Below are positions 34,380 through 44,119 of a stretch of 64,000 bases of DNA, in pieces. Under the pieces are notes generated by a model, which worked only from the letters and a program-made list of their open reading frames with translations, had not been told where the DNA came from and made no database searches. Every line of letters begins with the position of its first letter. Positions within the stretch are counted from its first letter, which is position 1. Source of the DNA: Roseivirga misakiensis (lineage in GTDB: Bacteria > Bacteroidota > Bacteroidia > Cytophagales > Cyclobacteriaceae); NCBI RefSeq assembly GCF_001747105.1, contig NZ_MDGQ01000003.1, positions 1,116,001-1,180,000 of the forward strand, read 5' to 3'. The position numbers and the translations under genes are program-made.

Positions 34380-36638
34380 TTAGTTGTTAAGCTTCAACTT
34401 AATTCCAAAATAGTAATTCTGATCAGCCGCGGGTTGAAAGTATCTTCTACCGAAGGCATTCAGGTCATTACCTAAACTATAGGAAACGTCTAAAAGGTTA
34501 TCGATTCCCGCAAAAATTTCATAACGAGACCCATCTTTGAATCCTCCTTCATATCCAATCCGCAAGTTCAATAGATTGTAAGCATTTGAAAAAAATGTAT
34601 TGCTATCGTTTAAAGGAATTGGGTCAGAATAGTGATAGGTGAGGTTAGCATAGAGCCCATTACTAAAACTTAAATCTGTTTGAATATTCACGACATGCGG
34701 TGCAGTTCCAGGCAAAGCATTTCCAGAAAAATCATCACCATCATCTATATAATCCTCAAACTCGAAATTATGATAAGTGTACGCTACCGTCGTATTCAGG
34801 TCGGCAATAGTTGAATTACTCGCCTTTATCCAATCCATCTTGGTGGCAAGCTCAAGCCCTGTTTGCCTTGTTTCCCCCGAATTTCTAAAGAGGACAACTC
34901 CATTCATATCAGTGAAGGTGGTAATGGCGTCTTGTAGCTCAAAATAGAATAATGATAAATCGAATGATAACTTATTTTTGAGTGCGGCTCCGCGAAAATT
35001 GAATTCATAATTCAATCCTTTTTCGGCTTGTAATGCGCTATTTAAGCTTCCCTCATTAGTTCTAACTTCGGTAGTTGTAGGTGGAGAAAATCCACTCATA
35101 ACACTGAAATGGGCCGAAAAATCACTACCCAAATTTTTCGAAATCGCTAATCTTGGTGACCAAACTGCATCGAATTCTTTCAACAGACCTTGTGGGTTAT
35201 TATTAATCTTGTCTATTGTCCGATCTATATCGTAAGAAAGTGAATTCCGGCTAAGCCCAACTGTTAGGTTCAACCCATCACTTACGTTGTAGCTCAGGTT
35301 TGTAAATAGAATACTCTGTTTTGACTCTATTTCATCCGCAAAACGAATGGTATCTGCTTGACCAGCTACATTCCCAAAGTTCTTCCCATCGAAAAACGAT
35401 CGCTGATATTCGAAACCAGTAGACCAATTGGCGGGTTTACCGCCGATCATTAGGTCCTTATCAAAAAGTGTTCTGCCCGAAAAAACTTGTTGATTGTCCC
35501 TTTTGAAATCAAGAATAAAGGGGTTTTCAAATTTACTAGCGCTTAAACTCAGGTCCGTTGTGTTTTGCCAAGTCTTACTTATCACATACTCTTGCCCTAC
35601 TTTGAACAAAAAGAGTTCATTGGCCACTGACGAGTTTCTTTCGATGCTATTAGGCCGTGATTGTCTCGGGTTTTCATCACGCTGATCTGGATTTAAGCCA
35701 CCCGGAATTTCATAAAAAAGATCTGAATACAACAGTGAGGTAGATATTGTACGCTTCCTGTCGGGAAAGAATAAGCCATCGAACTCTAGTGTTTTCCGAT
35801 CCATGGCATTATGCTCTCTGTAACCATCGCTTTTCTGCCTTGAAAATTTAAAAGTTAGGCTACTATTTTCTTTCAAAGTATTCATCCCTCCACTTAATCT
35901 CAATAGTCCATATGAGCCTGCTGTTGCACTGATTGTAGTCGCATTGGCTAAATCGGCCAGATTGGTGCTCTGAATTTTAATTACACCTCCATTTCCTGCT
36001 CCATAAATGCTCGCAGCTGGGCCTTTTATAATTTCTAGGCTTGATGTATTCGTTAAATCAAGGAGGTTTAGAAAGGTATTTCCACCAGGTTCGGTAAATG
36101 GAATTCCGTTCCAGTAGACTTTAACATTACGAACGCCAAAAGGCGAGCGAATCGAACTACCCCTAATTGACACCCTGTAACTAGCCGAAGCCCTTTGTTC
36201 AAACCTGACCCCTGGAATTGTATTGACCGCATTGACGAGCGATTGTTCATCAAACCTTTTCAAATTTCTGGAAGAAAGCTTCGCAATAGACCCTGCCTGC
36301 TTTTCGATGGATTCGTTTCTCAAAAAACCCTCCACTACGGCATCATTTAAGTTCTGCGCCGATCGCTTTAAAACGACAACCTTTCGAATACCGTTAGCCA
36401 ATGTGATTTTCTGAGATTGATATCCCACAAATGATATGACCGCTTCACTGGCCTGGGCATTCTCTACGATTACTTCGCCCATGCTATTGCTCGTCAGCAC
36501 CGTGGAGTCGGGGAGTAAAAGAACCGTAGCGCCATTCAATGGAGTCAGAAGCTCGTCTTTAATAATTAAGTCTTGAGAAAATAGTGCGGTAGCGGAAAAG
36601 CAAAGAAAAAGAACTAGGCAGATTATTGATTGACGCAT
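34380..36638 (-). CDS. TonB-dependent outer membrane receptor with carboxypeptidase-like N-terminal domain
   Basis: A 752-residue outer membrane receptor: signal peptide, a short carboxypeptidase-regulatory-like beta domain (about 24-95), a plug domain (about 115-220, IPGVRFEQRASASYRVSIRGS ... IKGPAASIYGAGNGGVI), and a long beta-barrel ending in the aromatic YYFGIKLKLNN. The substrate is unknown; the absence of a SusD partner argues against a polysaccharide system, and iron or other chelates are possible. Only three bases separate it from the nitroreductase gene downstream. Confidence 0.92.
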   Translation of the reverse strand: MRQSIICLVLFLCFSATALFSQDLIIKDELLTPLNGATVLLLPDSTVLTSNSMGEVIVENAQASEAVISFVGYQSQKITLANGIRKVVVLKRSAQNLNDAVVEGFLRNESIEKQAGSIAKLSSRNLKRFDEQSLVNAVNTIPGVRFEQRASASYRVSIRGSSIRSPFGVRNVKVYWNGIPFTEPGGNTFLNLLDLTNTSSLEIIKGPAASIYGAGNGGVIKIQSTNLADLANATTISATAGSYGLLRLSGGMNTLKENSSLTFKFSRQKSDGYREHNAMDRKTLEFDGLFFPDRKRTISTSLLYSDLFYEIPGGLNPDQRDENPRQSRPNSIERNSSVANELFLFKVGQEYVISKTWQNTTDLSLSASKFENPFILDFKRDNQQVFSGRTLFDKDLMIGGKPANWSTGFEYQRSFFDGKNFGNVAGQADTIRFADEIESKQSILFTNLSYNVSDGLNLTVGLSRNSLSYDIDRTIDKINNNPQGLLKEFDAVWSPRLAISKNLGSDFSAHFSVMSGFSPPTTTEVRTNEGSLNSALQAEKGLNYEFNFRGAALKNKLSFDLSLFYFELQDAITTFTDMNGVVLFRNSGETRQTGLELATKMDWIKASNSTIADLNTTVAYTYHNFEFEDYIDDGDDFSGNALPGTAPHVVNIQTDLSFSNGLYANLTYHYSDPIPLNDSNTFFSNAYNLLNLRIGYEGGFKDGSRYEIFAGIDNLLDVSYSLGNDLNAFGRRYFQPAADQNYYFGIKLKLNN

Positions 36639-36687
36639 TGACTAAATTGGCTGTTAAAATTTTGACACTAATATCGCTTATTAGACT

Positions 36688-37017
36688 ATGAAACAAGGCC
36701 GTTTTAAGATTTTTAAAAGTAAGGCAGACTTGGAAAAAGTCTTTGAGTCTAACGCTATTCGAAGTGTTAAAATCGGAGACAGAAAGCTTTGTATCGCCAA
36801 TAATAATGGCCGGTTCCATGCTTTTGAGGCATTATGCCCGCACCAAAGACACCCCTTGGTTACCGCTGAATTTAATGACTTTGGCGAGCTCATCTGCCCT
36901 CTGCATTCCTATCGGTTCAGCTTAACCACAGGCCAAGAAGTTTCGCAGCGCTGTGAAGCATTGGACATTTATCCGTTGGATGTGACCGACGAAGGCGTGT
37001 TCGTTAAACTTTATTAA
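36688..37017 (+). CDS. Rieske [2Fe-2S] ferredoxin-like protein
   Basis: A 109-residue single-domain Rieske protein. The cluster ligands are Cys50 and His52 (CPH) and Cys70 and His73 (CPLH), with the following YRFSL. There is no transmembrane anchor, so it is a soluble electron carrier, like the small ferredoxins of oxygenases or NirD. No oxygenase gene is adjacent. It is divergent from the TonB receptor across 49 bases and precedes a DUF418 gene. Confidence 0.9.
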   Translation: MKQGRFKIFKSKADLEKVFESNAIRSVKIGDRKLCIANNNGRFHAFEALCPHQRHPLVTAEFNDFGELICPLHSYRFSLTTGQEVSQRCEALDIYPLDVTDEGVFVKLY

Positions 37018-37055
37018 GTTTTAATATTGCATAAGAATCAATAAATTTCCATTCC

Positions 37056-38291
37056 GTGGCAGTATCATCCAATCTTCTCAAACCTGTCGGTTCGCCCGAA
37101 CGAATCGTACCAATGGATATTCTTCGCGGAGTCGCCGTTCTGGGCATCTTAGCCATGAATATCCAGAGTTTTGCTATGCCGAGTGCGGCTTATTCAAACC
37201 CAACTGCTTTTGAAAACTTGAAAGGTTATGATTTATGGGTCTGGGTACTGAGTCACGTATTCGCCGATCAAAAGTTTATGAGCATATTCTCTATGCTTTT
37301 CGGTGCTAGCATTATGATGTTGTCCCAAAAGGCGCGAAAAGAGAATTTGAGGTCCACTGAACTTCAAAACCGTCGGTTTATTTTCTTGGCGTTGATAGGG
37401 TTGGGCCATGCCTATTTTTTGTGGTACGGGGACATTCTTTTCGCCTATGCTGTTTGTGGATTCTTTATGTTTTCATTCAGAAATAAAAAGACCAAGGTCC
37501 AAATCAGAGCTGGTATCGCCTTGTTAGTGGTAGGGTCGTTGATCAGTCTCGTGATTGGCTACACTACGCCATACTGGGAGCCAGGTGAGCTAGAGCGTAC
37601 CAAAATGGAAATTTGGACACCTGATAAAGAGAGCATTGCTGAAGAAATTGAGTTTTCTACTGGTTCTTGGGAACGACAGTTGCTCTTTAGGTCTGGACAG
37701 TCCTTTCAGATGCAAACAACTATATTCTTATTTGAGACTTTTTGGCGAGTTTCTGGTTTGATGCTTATCGGGATGGCACTCTTCAAACGCCGTGTGTTTA
37801 AAGGAAAGCAGGGCTCCCGATATTATGGCAAAATGATTGCCTATGGTTTGGGTGTTGGTCTATCTTTAGTAGTAATCGGACTTATACTTGACTTCCATTA
37901 CAAATGGGACTTCCAATACAGTTTCTTTTTCTTCACGCAGCTCAATTATTGGGGTAGTGTTTTGATGGCCTTGGGTTACGTTGGTATCATTATGCTACTC
38001 ACTAAAGATTCTACAAGAAGTTTTCTGGCCAAAAAAATAGCGGCCGTTGGGCGTACGGCTTTAAGTACTTATTTGCTCCAGTCTATTATCTGCGGATTTA
38101 TTTTCTATGGTCACGGTTTAGGGCTCTTCGGGGACCTCGATCGTTCGGCACAAGCCGTACTTGTACTGGCTATTTGGGTATTTAACATCGCTTTTTCCAA
38201 TATCTGGCTGAGTTATTTCAGATATGGTCCATTCGAATGGCTGTGGCGCTCTTTGTCCTATGGAAAGTTCCAGCCTCTCATGAAAGATTAA
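37056..38291 (+). CDS. DUF418-family multi-pass membrane protein
   Basis: A 411-residue integral membrane protein. It starts at a GTG, and the family N-terminus RIVPMDILRGVAVLGILAMNI is present. About ten helices follow, with the conserved C-terminal GRTALSTYLLQSIICGFIFYG and WLSYFRYGPFEWLWRSLSY. DUF418 proteins resemble acyltransferase-3 membrane proteins and may transfer acyl or other groups; no function is established. It abuts the convergent glycosylasparaginase gene. Confidence 0.88.
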   Translation: MAVSSNLLKPVGSPERIVPMDILRGVAVLGILAMNIQSFAMPSAAYSNPTAFENLKGYDLWVWVLSHVFADQKFMSIFSMLFGASIMMLSQKARKENLRSTELQNRRFIFLALIGLGHAYFLWYGDILFAYAVCGFFMFSFRNKKTKVQIRAGIALLVVGSLISLVIGYTTPYWEPGELERTKMEIWTPDKESIAEEIEFSTGSWERQLLFRSGQSFQMQTTIFLFETFWRVSGLMLIGMALFKRRVFKGKQGSRYYGKMIAYGLGVGLSLVVIGLILDFHYKWDFQYSFFFFTQLNYWGSVLMALGYVGIIMLLTKDSTRSFLAKKIAAVGRTALSTYLLQSIICGFIFYGHGLGLFGDLDRSAQAVLVLAIWVFNIAFSNIWLSYFRYGPFEWLWRSLSYGKFQPLMKD

Positions 38292-39275
38292 TTACCCTTG
38301 GTAATATTCCGCATTAATGAGCTCTTCCTGATCCTCTGATTTTACGGCAAAATTGAACCCTTTGTGAATAGCATATGCTCCGTATTCACCGTCCTTACTC
38401 AAGGCAAGAAAGCCTACCTGTAGGTCTTTATAATTGTCTGGATATTTCCGTACAATACGTTCGACGGCCTGCTTACATGCCTCTCGCGGTGCCAGGCCTT
38501 GGCGCATTAGCTCTACAATCATATGAGCACCACAAATTTTAATAACAAACTCACCTAAGCCTGTCGCGGTAACAGCGCCTATTTCGTTATCGACGTAAAG
38601 CCCTGCTCCAATAATTGGTGAGTCTCCCACTCGGCCATGCATTTTCCAAGCGGCACCACTGGTAGTGCATGCGCCTGACAAGTTTCCGGCATCATCTAAG
38701 GCTACCATACCGATCGTATCGTGGTTTTCGATATTAATCTTCGGTTTATAGTCTTGGTTTTTTAGCCAGTTTTTCCATGCTTTTTCTGACTTTTCTGTCA
38801 GGAGGTTTTCTTCTTTAAAGCCCTTTTCCACGGCAAATTGACGCGCTCCCTCACCAACAAGCATCACGTGAGGTGTATCGTCCATCACCTTTCTAGCTAC
38901 TGAAATGGGATGCTTTATATTCTGAAGAAAAGCTACAGATCCACAGTTCTCAAACTCATCCATGATGCAAGCATCCAAAGTCACCACGCCATCGCGATCA
39001 GGAAAACCACCAATACCAACGGTCGCATTATTAGGGTCAGCCTCCGTTACACGTACACCTTGCTCTACCGCATCTACGGCTCTACCTTTGGCCGAAAGTA
39101 CTTGCCAAGCAGACTTATTAGCGTCTAAACCATGATTCCAAGTAGAAATAACAATCGGTTTTTTTACCGGCTTTTTCTGTGGTTCCGAAGCACAAGCCAT
39201 GCTGCTAAAACCAGCTGTGGTTACCGCTAATCCACTAAAAATGGAGGATTTCAAGAATTTTCGTCTGTCTGCCAT
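38292..39275 (-). CDS. Exported glycosylasparaginase (N4-(beta-N-acetylglucosaminyl)-L-asparaginase)
   Basis: A 327-residue Ntn-hydrolase precursor. The autocleavage site is before Thr187 in ENHDTIGM, which becomes the N-terminal nucleophile. The substrate-binding RVGDSPIIGAGLYVDN and ATGLGEF segments match glycosylasparaginase more than plant-type isoaspartyl peptidases. The N-terminus has a twin-arginine signal (RRKFLK) and a hydrophobic core ending near Cys28 (SSMAC), so it may be a Tat-exported lipoprotein. It would release the first GlcNAc of N-glycans from asparagine. A GH20 hexosaminidase is divergent 95 bases away, consistent with glycoprotein breakdown. Confidence 0.88.
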   Translation of the reverse strand: MADRRKFLKSSIFSGLAVTTAGFSSMACASEPQKKPVKKPIVISTWNHGLDANKSAWQVLSAKGRAVDAVEQGVRVTEADPNNATVGIGGFPDRDGVVTLDACIMDEFENCGSVAFLQNIKHPISVARKVMDDTPHVMLVGEGARQFAVEKGFKEENLLTEKSEKAWKNWLKNQDYKPKINIENHDTIGMVALDDAGNLSGACTTSGAAWKMHGRVGDSPIIGAGLYVDNEIGAVTATGLGEFVIKICGAHMIVELMRQGLAPREACKQAVERIVRKYPDNYKDLQVGFLALSKDGEYGAYAIHKGFNFAVKSEDQEELINAEYYQG

Positions 39276-39370
39276 AGTTGTAGTTTGCCCTAAGTTATCG
39301 AAATCGACATTAAGTTTTTAACCGTTTATCAATGCATTTCATTTTTGATTCAAACTCGATATCTTCCGAA

Positions 39371-40978
39371 ATGAAAAACCTATTTTTTGGACTAATCACC
39401 TCTTTAGTCCTGTTGAGTTGTCAGTCTGAAGCTCCAGAAGTTATTACCCCGCAGATTGTACCACAACCCCTCGAGCTTAATTACAACCTCAACAAGCATT
39501 TTTACCTGAATAGTCGGCCCATTCTATTGTCAGAAACTGAAAGTGCCGATAAGGCCATGGGCTTTTTGCACGATTACCTGAAATCAGCTGGCTGGTCGGC
39601 CGAACTGCATGAGTCTGGTAACGCACAAATTCATTTCAAATATAATGGCGAAATGCAGGGTGAGGCCTATGCCTTAAAAGTAGACCATGAGGGTGTGACT
39701 ATTCGAGCCAATACCGATGTTGGGTTTTTCTACGGTGTGCAATCGTTGGTTCAAATGCTGCCTACAGATAAGCAAATTGCTGTTTTGCCTTATATGGCAC
39801 TGCTCGACAAACCGCGGTTCAGTTGGAGGGGGCTGCACCTAGATGTGGGACGCCACTTTTATTCTGTAGACTTCATTAAGAAGTATATCGACCTGATGGC
39901 ATTCTACAAATTGAATACTTTTCATTGGCACTTGACTGAAGATCAGGGGTGGAGGATCGAAATAAAGAAGTACCCTAAGCTTACGGCTGTGGGTAGTCAA
40001 AGAAAAGAGACAATCAAGGAGAAAAACTTCAACCCTTATATCGGTGATGGAAAACTTTATGGAGGTTTTTATACACAAGATGAGGTCAAAGAAATCGTTG
40101 CTTATGCTGCTGAGCGGCATGTCACTGTTGTACCTGAAATAGAAATGCCTGGGCACAGTCTGGCGGCGCTGGCGGCTTACCCCGAGTTAGGTTGTGGCCC
40201 TGGCCCTTATGAAGTGGGCACACGCTGGGGGGTGTATGAAGATATTTATTGCCCAAGTGAAAAGACTTTCGCGTTTTTGGAAGATGTATTGAAGGAAGTA
40301 ATCGATTTATTTCCAGGTGATTACATACACATCGGGGGAGATGAGGCCCCAAAAGCTGTTTGGAAAAAAAGCAAGTTGGCCCAACAGGTTATCAAAAGAG
40401 AGGGTTTAAAGGATGAGTTTGAGTTGCAAAGTTATTTTATCAAACGCATTGAAAAGTTTTTGGTCAGCAAGGGTAAAAAATTGATCGGCTGGGATGAAAT
40501 TTTAGAAGGAGGCCTGGCACCAGAGGCTACAGTAATGTCTTGGCGAGGGGAAAACGGGGGTATTGAAGCGGCGGAAAATGGGCACGATGTTGTCATGTCG
40601 CCCAATGCTGATATGTATTTCGATCATTATCAGGCCAACCCTGAAAATCAGCCATTGGCAATCGGCGGTTATACGACTTTGGAAAGTGTCTATCATTACG
40701 AACCTATTCCTGCAGCACTGGATAGCGAGCATCATAAACATGTACTTGGTGCGCAAGCAAATGTTTGGACAGAGTATATGAAAACTTCCGATTACGTGGA
40801 ATACATGGCTTACCCTAGGGTAGTAGCACTTGCCGAAACCGTTTGGACAGATCCTGCGAAAAAAGATTGGGCTAGATTTCAAGAGAAAATGCAGCAGCAG
40901 TATAAACTTTTGGATGCTAGGGGTGTAAACTATTTTAACGCGGCCACGGATACTGTTAAAGTAGCGCCTAACGAATAG
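39371..40978 (+). CDS. GH20 beta-N-acetylhexosaminidase lipoprotein
   Basis: A 535-residue glycoside hydrolase. The ATG at 39371 gives a lipoprotein signal with Cys17 in the lipobox LLSC, and is preferred over an upstream in-frame ATG at 39332. A GH20b domain (about 25-150) precedes the catalytic barrel, which shows FHWHLTEDQGWRIEIKKYP and the catalytic pair Asp324-Glu325 in HIGGDEAPK. It removes terminal GlcNAc or GalNAc from glycans or chitin-type oligosaccharides. Divergent from glycosylasparaginase, it may supply that enzyme with trimmed GlcNAc-Asn. Confidence 0.94.
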   Translation: MKNLFFGLITSLVLLSCQSEAPEVITPQIVPQPLELNYNLNKHFYLNSRPILLSETESADKAMGFLHDYLKSAGWSAELHESGNAQIHFKYNGEMQGEAYALKVDHEGVTIRANTDVGFFYGVQSLVQMLPTDKQIAVLPYMALLDKPRFSWRGLHLDVGRHFYSVDFIKKYIDLMAFYKLNTFHWHLTEDQGWRIEIKKYPKLTAVGSQRKETIKEKNFNPYIGDGKLYGGFYTQDEVKEIVAYAAERHVTVVPEIEMPGHSLAALAAYPELGCGPGPYEVGTRWGVYEDIYCPSEKTFAFLEDVLKEVIDLFPGDYIHIGGDEAPKAVWKKSKLAQQVIKREGLKDEFELQSYFIKRIEKFLVSKGKKLIGWDEILEGGLAPEATVMSWRGENGGIEAAENGHDVVMSPNADMYFDHYQANPENQPLAIGGYTTLESVYHYEPIPAALDSEHHKHVLGAQANVWTEYMKTSDYVEYMAYPRVVALAETVWTDPAKKDWARFQEKMQQQYKLLDARGVNYFNAATDTVKVAPNE

Positions 40979-41064
40979 TTTTTTCTTAACGTGTGTTAAC
41001 GGAGGTCCAAATAAGCAACCTGATGGCTTAATTTGGGTTTAATAATAGATTAAGATCAAAATTT

Positions 41065-42231
41065 ATGCGTAACACTTTTTTCTTCCTGCTGCTATTTCTA
41101 AGCAGCATTGCCTATGCCAACGAGCCAATCGTCAGTTTTCCTTTCGAAATCCATTTAGGACACATATACATCAAAGCCAAGATCAATGATGGCAGAACAA
41201 TCAATGTCGTTTTTGATACTGGGGCTGGTGCAAACCTTGCTAGTGAGGAAACGGCCGCAGAACTTGGTCTAAAAATTAGAGGATCCCAGATGATAAGTGG
41301 TGCTTCGGGTCCTGTATCGATTGACCGGTCTAGTGGGAATAAGCTTTTGTTAGGAGAAAGCCTAGAAATGAAAAATCAGACATTTCTGGTTATGAACCTT
41401 GATCATTTAGGTGATTCCGATTACCCTTTAGACGCACTGATCGGAGCAAATGTGCTGAGGCGATATGTGGTAGAATTGAATTTTGACGAAGGAATCATGA
41501 GTCTTTATAAAAACAAGGACTTTGATGTACCAGATGGTTATTCTAAAGAAAAGATTGATTTAAGACCCTATGGTATTCCGATCATCTCTGGGGATTTTAA
41601 CTATGCCGAATCGAAGACTTTGACGGGTTCATATCTGGTGGATACGGGAGCGGCTTTATCCCTAAGAATGAATACGCCGCTGGTAAAATCTAACAAACTC
41701 ATAGAAAATATAACCCCTAATTATGTGTACACCAGCCGTGCTTTAAACAACTCTTCGGACGACCATATAGGCAAACTAAAGGCCTACAAGGTTTTAGGGG
41801 AAACTTTTGAAGACATACCTATCCGCATGGCTACAGTTACCTCAGGTGTAAGTAGCTGGGATACGGTAGATGGTATTTTGGGGCTGGAAATCTTGAAGAG
41901 GTTCAACCTAATTTTTGACTACAGCCGAAATGCGATGTACTATCAAAAGAACTCGTTGTCAAACACGCCATTTCGAAATAATACTACTGGCCTGAAATTA
42001 AAGAAGTCTGGCGACTCGCTGGAGGTTGAGGCCATTATTGCAGGGTCGGCAGCCACCAAGGTCGATATTCAAATAGGGGATGAAATTGTGTCGGTTGACG
42101 GAAAAACGAAAATGACGCTTGACGAATTTAAAGCCTATGCCAACAACCGGAAAGCCGACATTTCACTTGAGATTTCGCGGAATGGCGAATCAAAAACGAT
42201 CAGCATAAAACCTTTTTCAATGATAGATTAA
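41065..42231 (+). CDS. Secreted two-domain retropepsin-like aspartyl protease with PDZ domain (second copy)
   Basis: A 388-residue exported protein with signal peptide (MRNTFFFLLLFLSSIAYA). It has two DTG half-domains, Asp51 in VVFDTGAGAN and Asp193 in LVDTGAAL, and a C-terminal PDZ domain (about 295-380, EAIIAGSAATKVDIQIGDEIVSVDGK). Same layout as the protein at 25496-26734, but the sequences differ enough to be old paralogues. The protease substrate is unknown. It is followed by a lipoprotein gene 50 bases downstream. Confidence 0.86.
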   Translation: MRNTFFFLLLFLSSIAYANEPIVSFPFEIHLGHIYIKAKINDGRTINVVFDTGAGANLASEETAAELGLKIRGSQMISGASGPVSIDRSSGNKLLLGESLEMKNQTFLVMNLDHLGDSDYPLDALIGANVLRRYVVELNFDEGIMSLYKNKDFDVPDGYSKEKIDLRPYGIPIISGDFNYAESKTLTGSYLVDTGAALSLRMNTPLVKSNKLIENITPNYVYTSRALNNSSDDHIGKLKAYKVLGETFEDIPIRMATVTSGVSSWDTVDGILGLEILKRFNLIFDYSRNAMYYQKNSLSNTPFRNNTTGLKLKKSGDSLEVEAIIAGSAATKVDIQIGDEIVSVDGKTKMTLDEFKAYANNRKADISLEISRNGESKTISIKPFSMID

Positions 42232-42281
42232 TTCTCGTTTTTCAGATATTAGTCTAAACGTGTTCTAAACTCACTTCTGCC

Positions 42282-42902
42282 ATGAATAAAAAGGTTTACA
42301 AAAACTGCATTCTACTTTTATCTGCGTCCCTTTTGGTCTTCTTAAGCTGTGATAAAAGGAGCGAGGAGGAACGTTGGATGGCTGAAATTAGATATTTCAT
42401 CATGACCCAGACCGATGATTTTAAGCATTATAAGGCCATTGATTTTGAGAAAATTGACGTGGACTTTTTAATGGCCAAAGGAGATATTCAAAAGTCACTT
42501 ACCGTACTTCAAGACACTACACGCATTAAGCTGGGTTTTTATTCACGTATTGAAAACGCCAGCGATCAACTGATTACTGAGTTATCGGGAAAAGTGAATG
42601 GCCTTACCGTGGACGAAGTAGACGAATTTCAATTTCAAAATGCCAGACTAAACAAAGCACTTGCCGATCATTTTGACGAATTGCCTAAAGCCATTTTATC
42701 TGCCAACCAGAAACAAGAGATCGCTCTTACTGAACTCAATACCAGCCTTTCGGCCTATGGGCTTTCTATTTATAACATAAATCTAACCGATGGAGAAAAC
42801 GTTTTTTACTATCACCGTTTTCAAATCAAAAACCAGTCTTACGAGGGCATTTTTGAATTAAATAAGAAGACACTAGAAGTCAGCTCTTTTAAAGAAATTT
42901 AG
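42282..42902 (+). CDS. Lipoprotein of unknown function
   Basis: A 206-residue protein with a lipoprotein signal (LLVFLSCDK, Cys about 23). The mature part is alpha-helical and charged, with no domain I recognise. It lies between the second retropepsin gene and a predicted beta-propeller protein on the same strand. Confidence 0.7.
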   Translation: MNKKVYKNCILLLSASLLVFLSCDKRSEEERWMAEIRYFIMTQTDDFKHYKAIDFEKIDVDFLMAKGDIQKSLTVLQDTTRIKLGFYSRIENASDQLITELSGKVNGLTVDEVDEFQFQNARLNKALADHFDELPKAILSANQKQEIALTELNTSLSAYGLSIYNINLTDGENVFYYHRFQIKNQSYEGIFELNKKTLEVSSFKEI

Positions 42903-42967
42903 GATAGCCATTTTGAGCACTTCCTGTACTACTAATTAGTTATATTGATGTCTTTAAACACATCAAC

Positions 42968-44119
42968 ATGCTGAAGTTCACGCTCAAATTCCTTTTGGCA
43001 ATAGCCCTTGTATCCAACAGTCTTTACTCTTTTCAGGGCAATACTGAATATAAGCTCGTTATAAGCGACTCCATTATTATTAACAAACTGGAAATTCTGC
43101 AGATAGCTGATTACAACCCTAAAACCAACAACTTTTTAGTTTATGGCACCACGTCAAAGAAGTGTTTAGAAATAGATTTTCAAGGAAACATTCTGAGCGA
43201 GGTAGACCTATCAGGTGAGGGGCCTGGCCACTTTGGAAGAGGTATGAGTGCTTTAGGGTATGTCGGTGATCATAAAGTAATAGAGGGTGCTGCTTCTTAT
43301 ATCTTTTTAGATAAGGACTGGAACTATCAAAATAAGTTTACGCCTGGTTCTGGTATGATTCCACTTGTCGGCTTACCCTATGACCTCACTGGCCTTATGC
43401 TCAATGGAAAGCCTACTGTTTTAAGGTATATCAATCAAAATTACTTTGGGTCGTTGGAATTAAAGAAAGGGCATTTCTTATCTGCTAAAATGATAGAGTC
43501 CTTTAATGGAGAATCAGAGAAAGCAGAGGGGCACCTTAATTACCCAAAAAACACTGTTTATCAGGATGAAGAAACCTATTATGATAGCCACCTTCCGAAG
43601 TTATCAATCAACAAATCCAATGGACTACTTTATGTTGCTTTACCATTAGAAAAAACGATTTACACCTATAACCCGAAAAAGGAATTCAACCTAGTGAATG
43701 AATTTCCAATTAAGCTCGAACGTTTTAAAGAGCCCGAAGGTATTCCATTCGGTGACCAACTTAAAAACCCAGGTCAGTACACGGGCCGAACTAATAGAAG
43801 AAACACGATACTTAGGATGACTAATAGTGCCATTTTAGATATTCATGCAGAGGGAAATACAATCATTATAGAGCACAAAACTGGTTTAAAAAAGTCGAAA
43901 TATAATACTGCAAGACAGGCCAACCCCGATTATGTACGCCTGAATAAGTATATCACAACTTTTATAAAGAATGAAAAAGTGGTGCTTACTGTTGAAAAGC
44001 GTTTTAAACAGTTGGTTCGGATAGATGAAAATCGATTTATTACGCCCTATATAGCCGGTGAAGATGAGGAGTTGGATTACAATAAGTTCTATATCTATGA
44101 GTTAAAAAAGGCACAATGA
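42968..44119 (+). CDS. Secreted protein with probable beta-propeller (BF3164-like) fold
   Basis: A 383-residue exported protein with a signal peptide. The mature chain has repeating strand units with motifs such as LEIDFQGNILSEVDLSGEGPGHFG, typical of the six-bladed propeller proteins related to NHL/BF3164-like families of Bacteroidota. No catalytic residues are assigned. Its stop overlaps the YccF start (ATGA), so the two genes are probably cotranslated. Confidence 0.6.
   Translation: MLKFTLKFLLAIALVSNSLYSFQGNTEYKLVISDSIIINKLEILQIADYNPKTNNFLVYGTTSKKCLEIDFQGNILSEVDLSGEGPGHFGRGMSALGYVGDHKVIEGAASYIFLDKDWNYQNKFTPGSGMIPLVGLPYDLTGLMLNGKPTVLRYINQNYFGSLELKKGHFLSAKMIESFNGESEKAEGHLNYPKNTVYQDEETYYDSHLPKLSINKSNGLLYVALPLEKTIYTYNPKKEFNLVNEFPIKLERFKEPEGIPFGDQLKNPGQYTGRTNRRNTILRMTNSAILDIHAEGNTIIIEHKTGLKKSKYNTARQANPDYVRLNKYITTFIKNEKVVLTVEKRFKQLVRIDENRFITPYIAGEDEELDYNKFYIYELKKAQ

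Noticed and set aside
40986-41000. TTAAC/GTTAA dyad after the GH20 gene
   Set aside because: Five-base arms with no T-run following are too weak for a terminator call.
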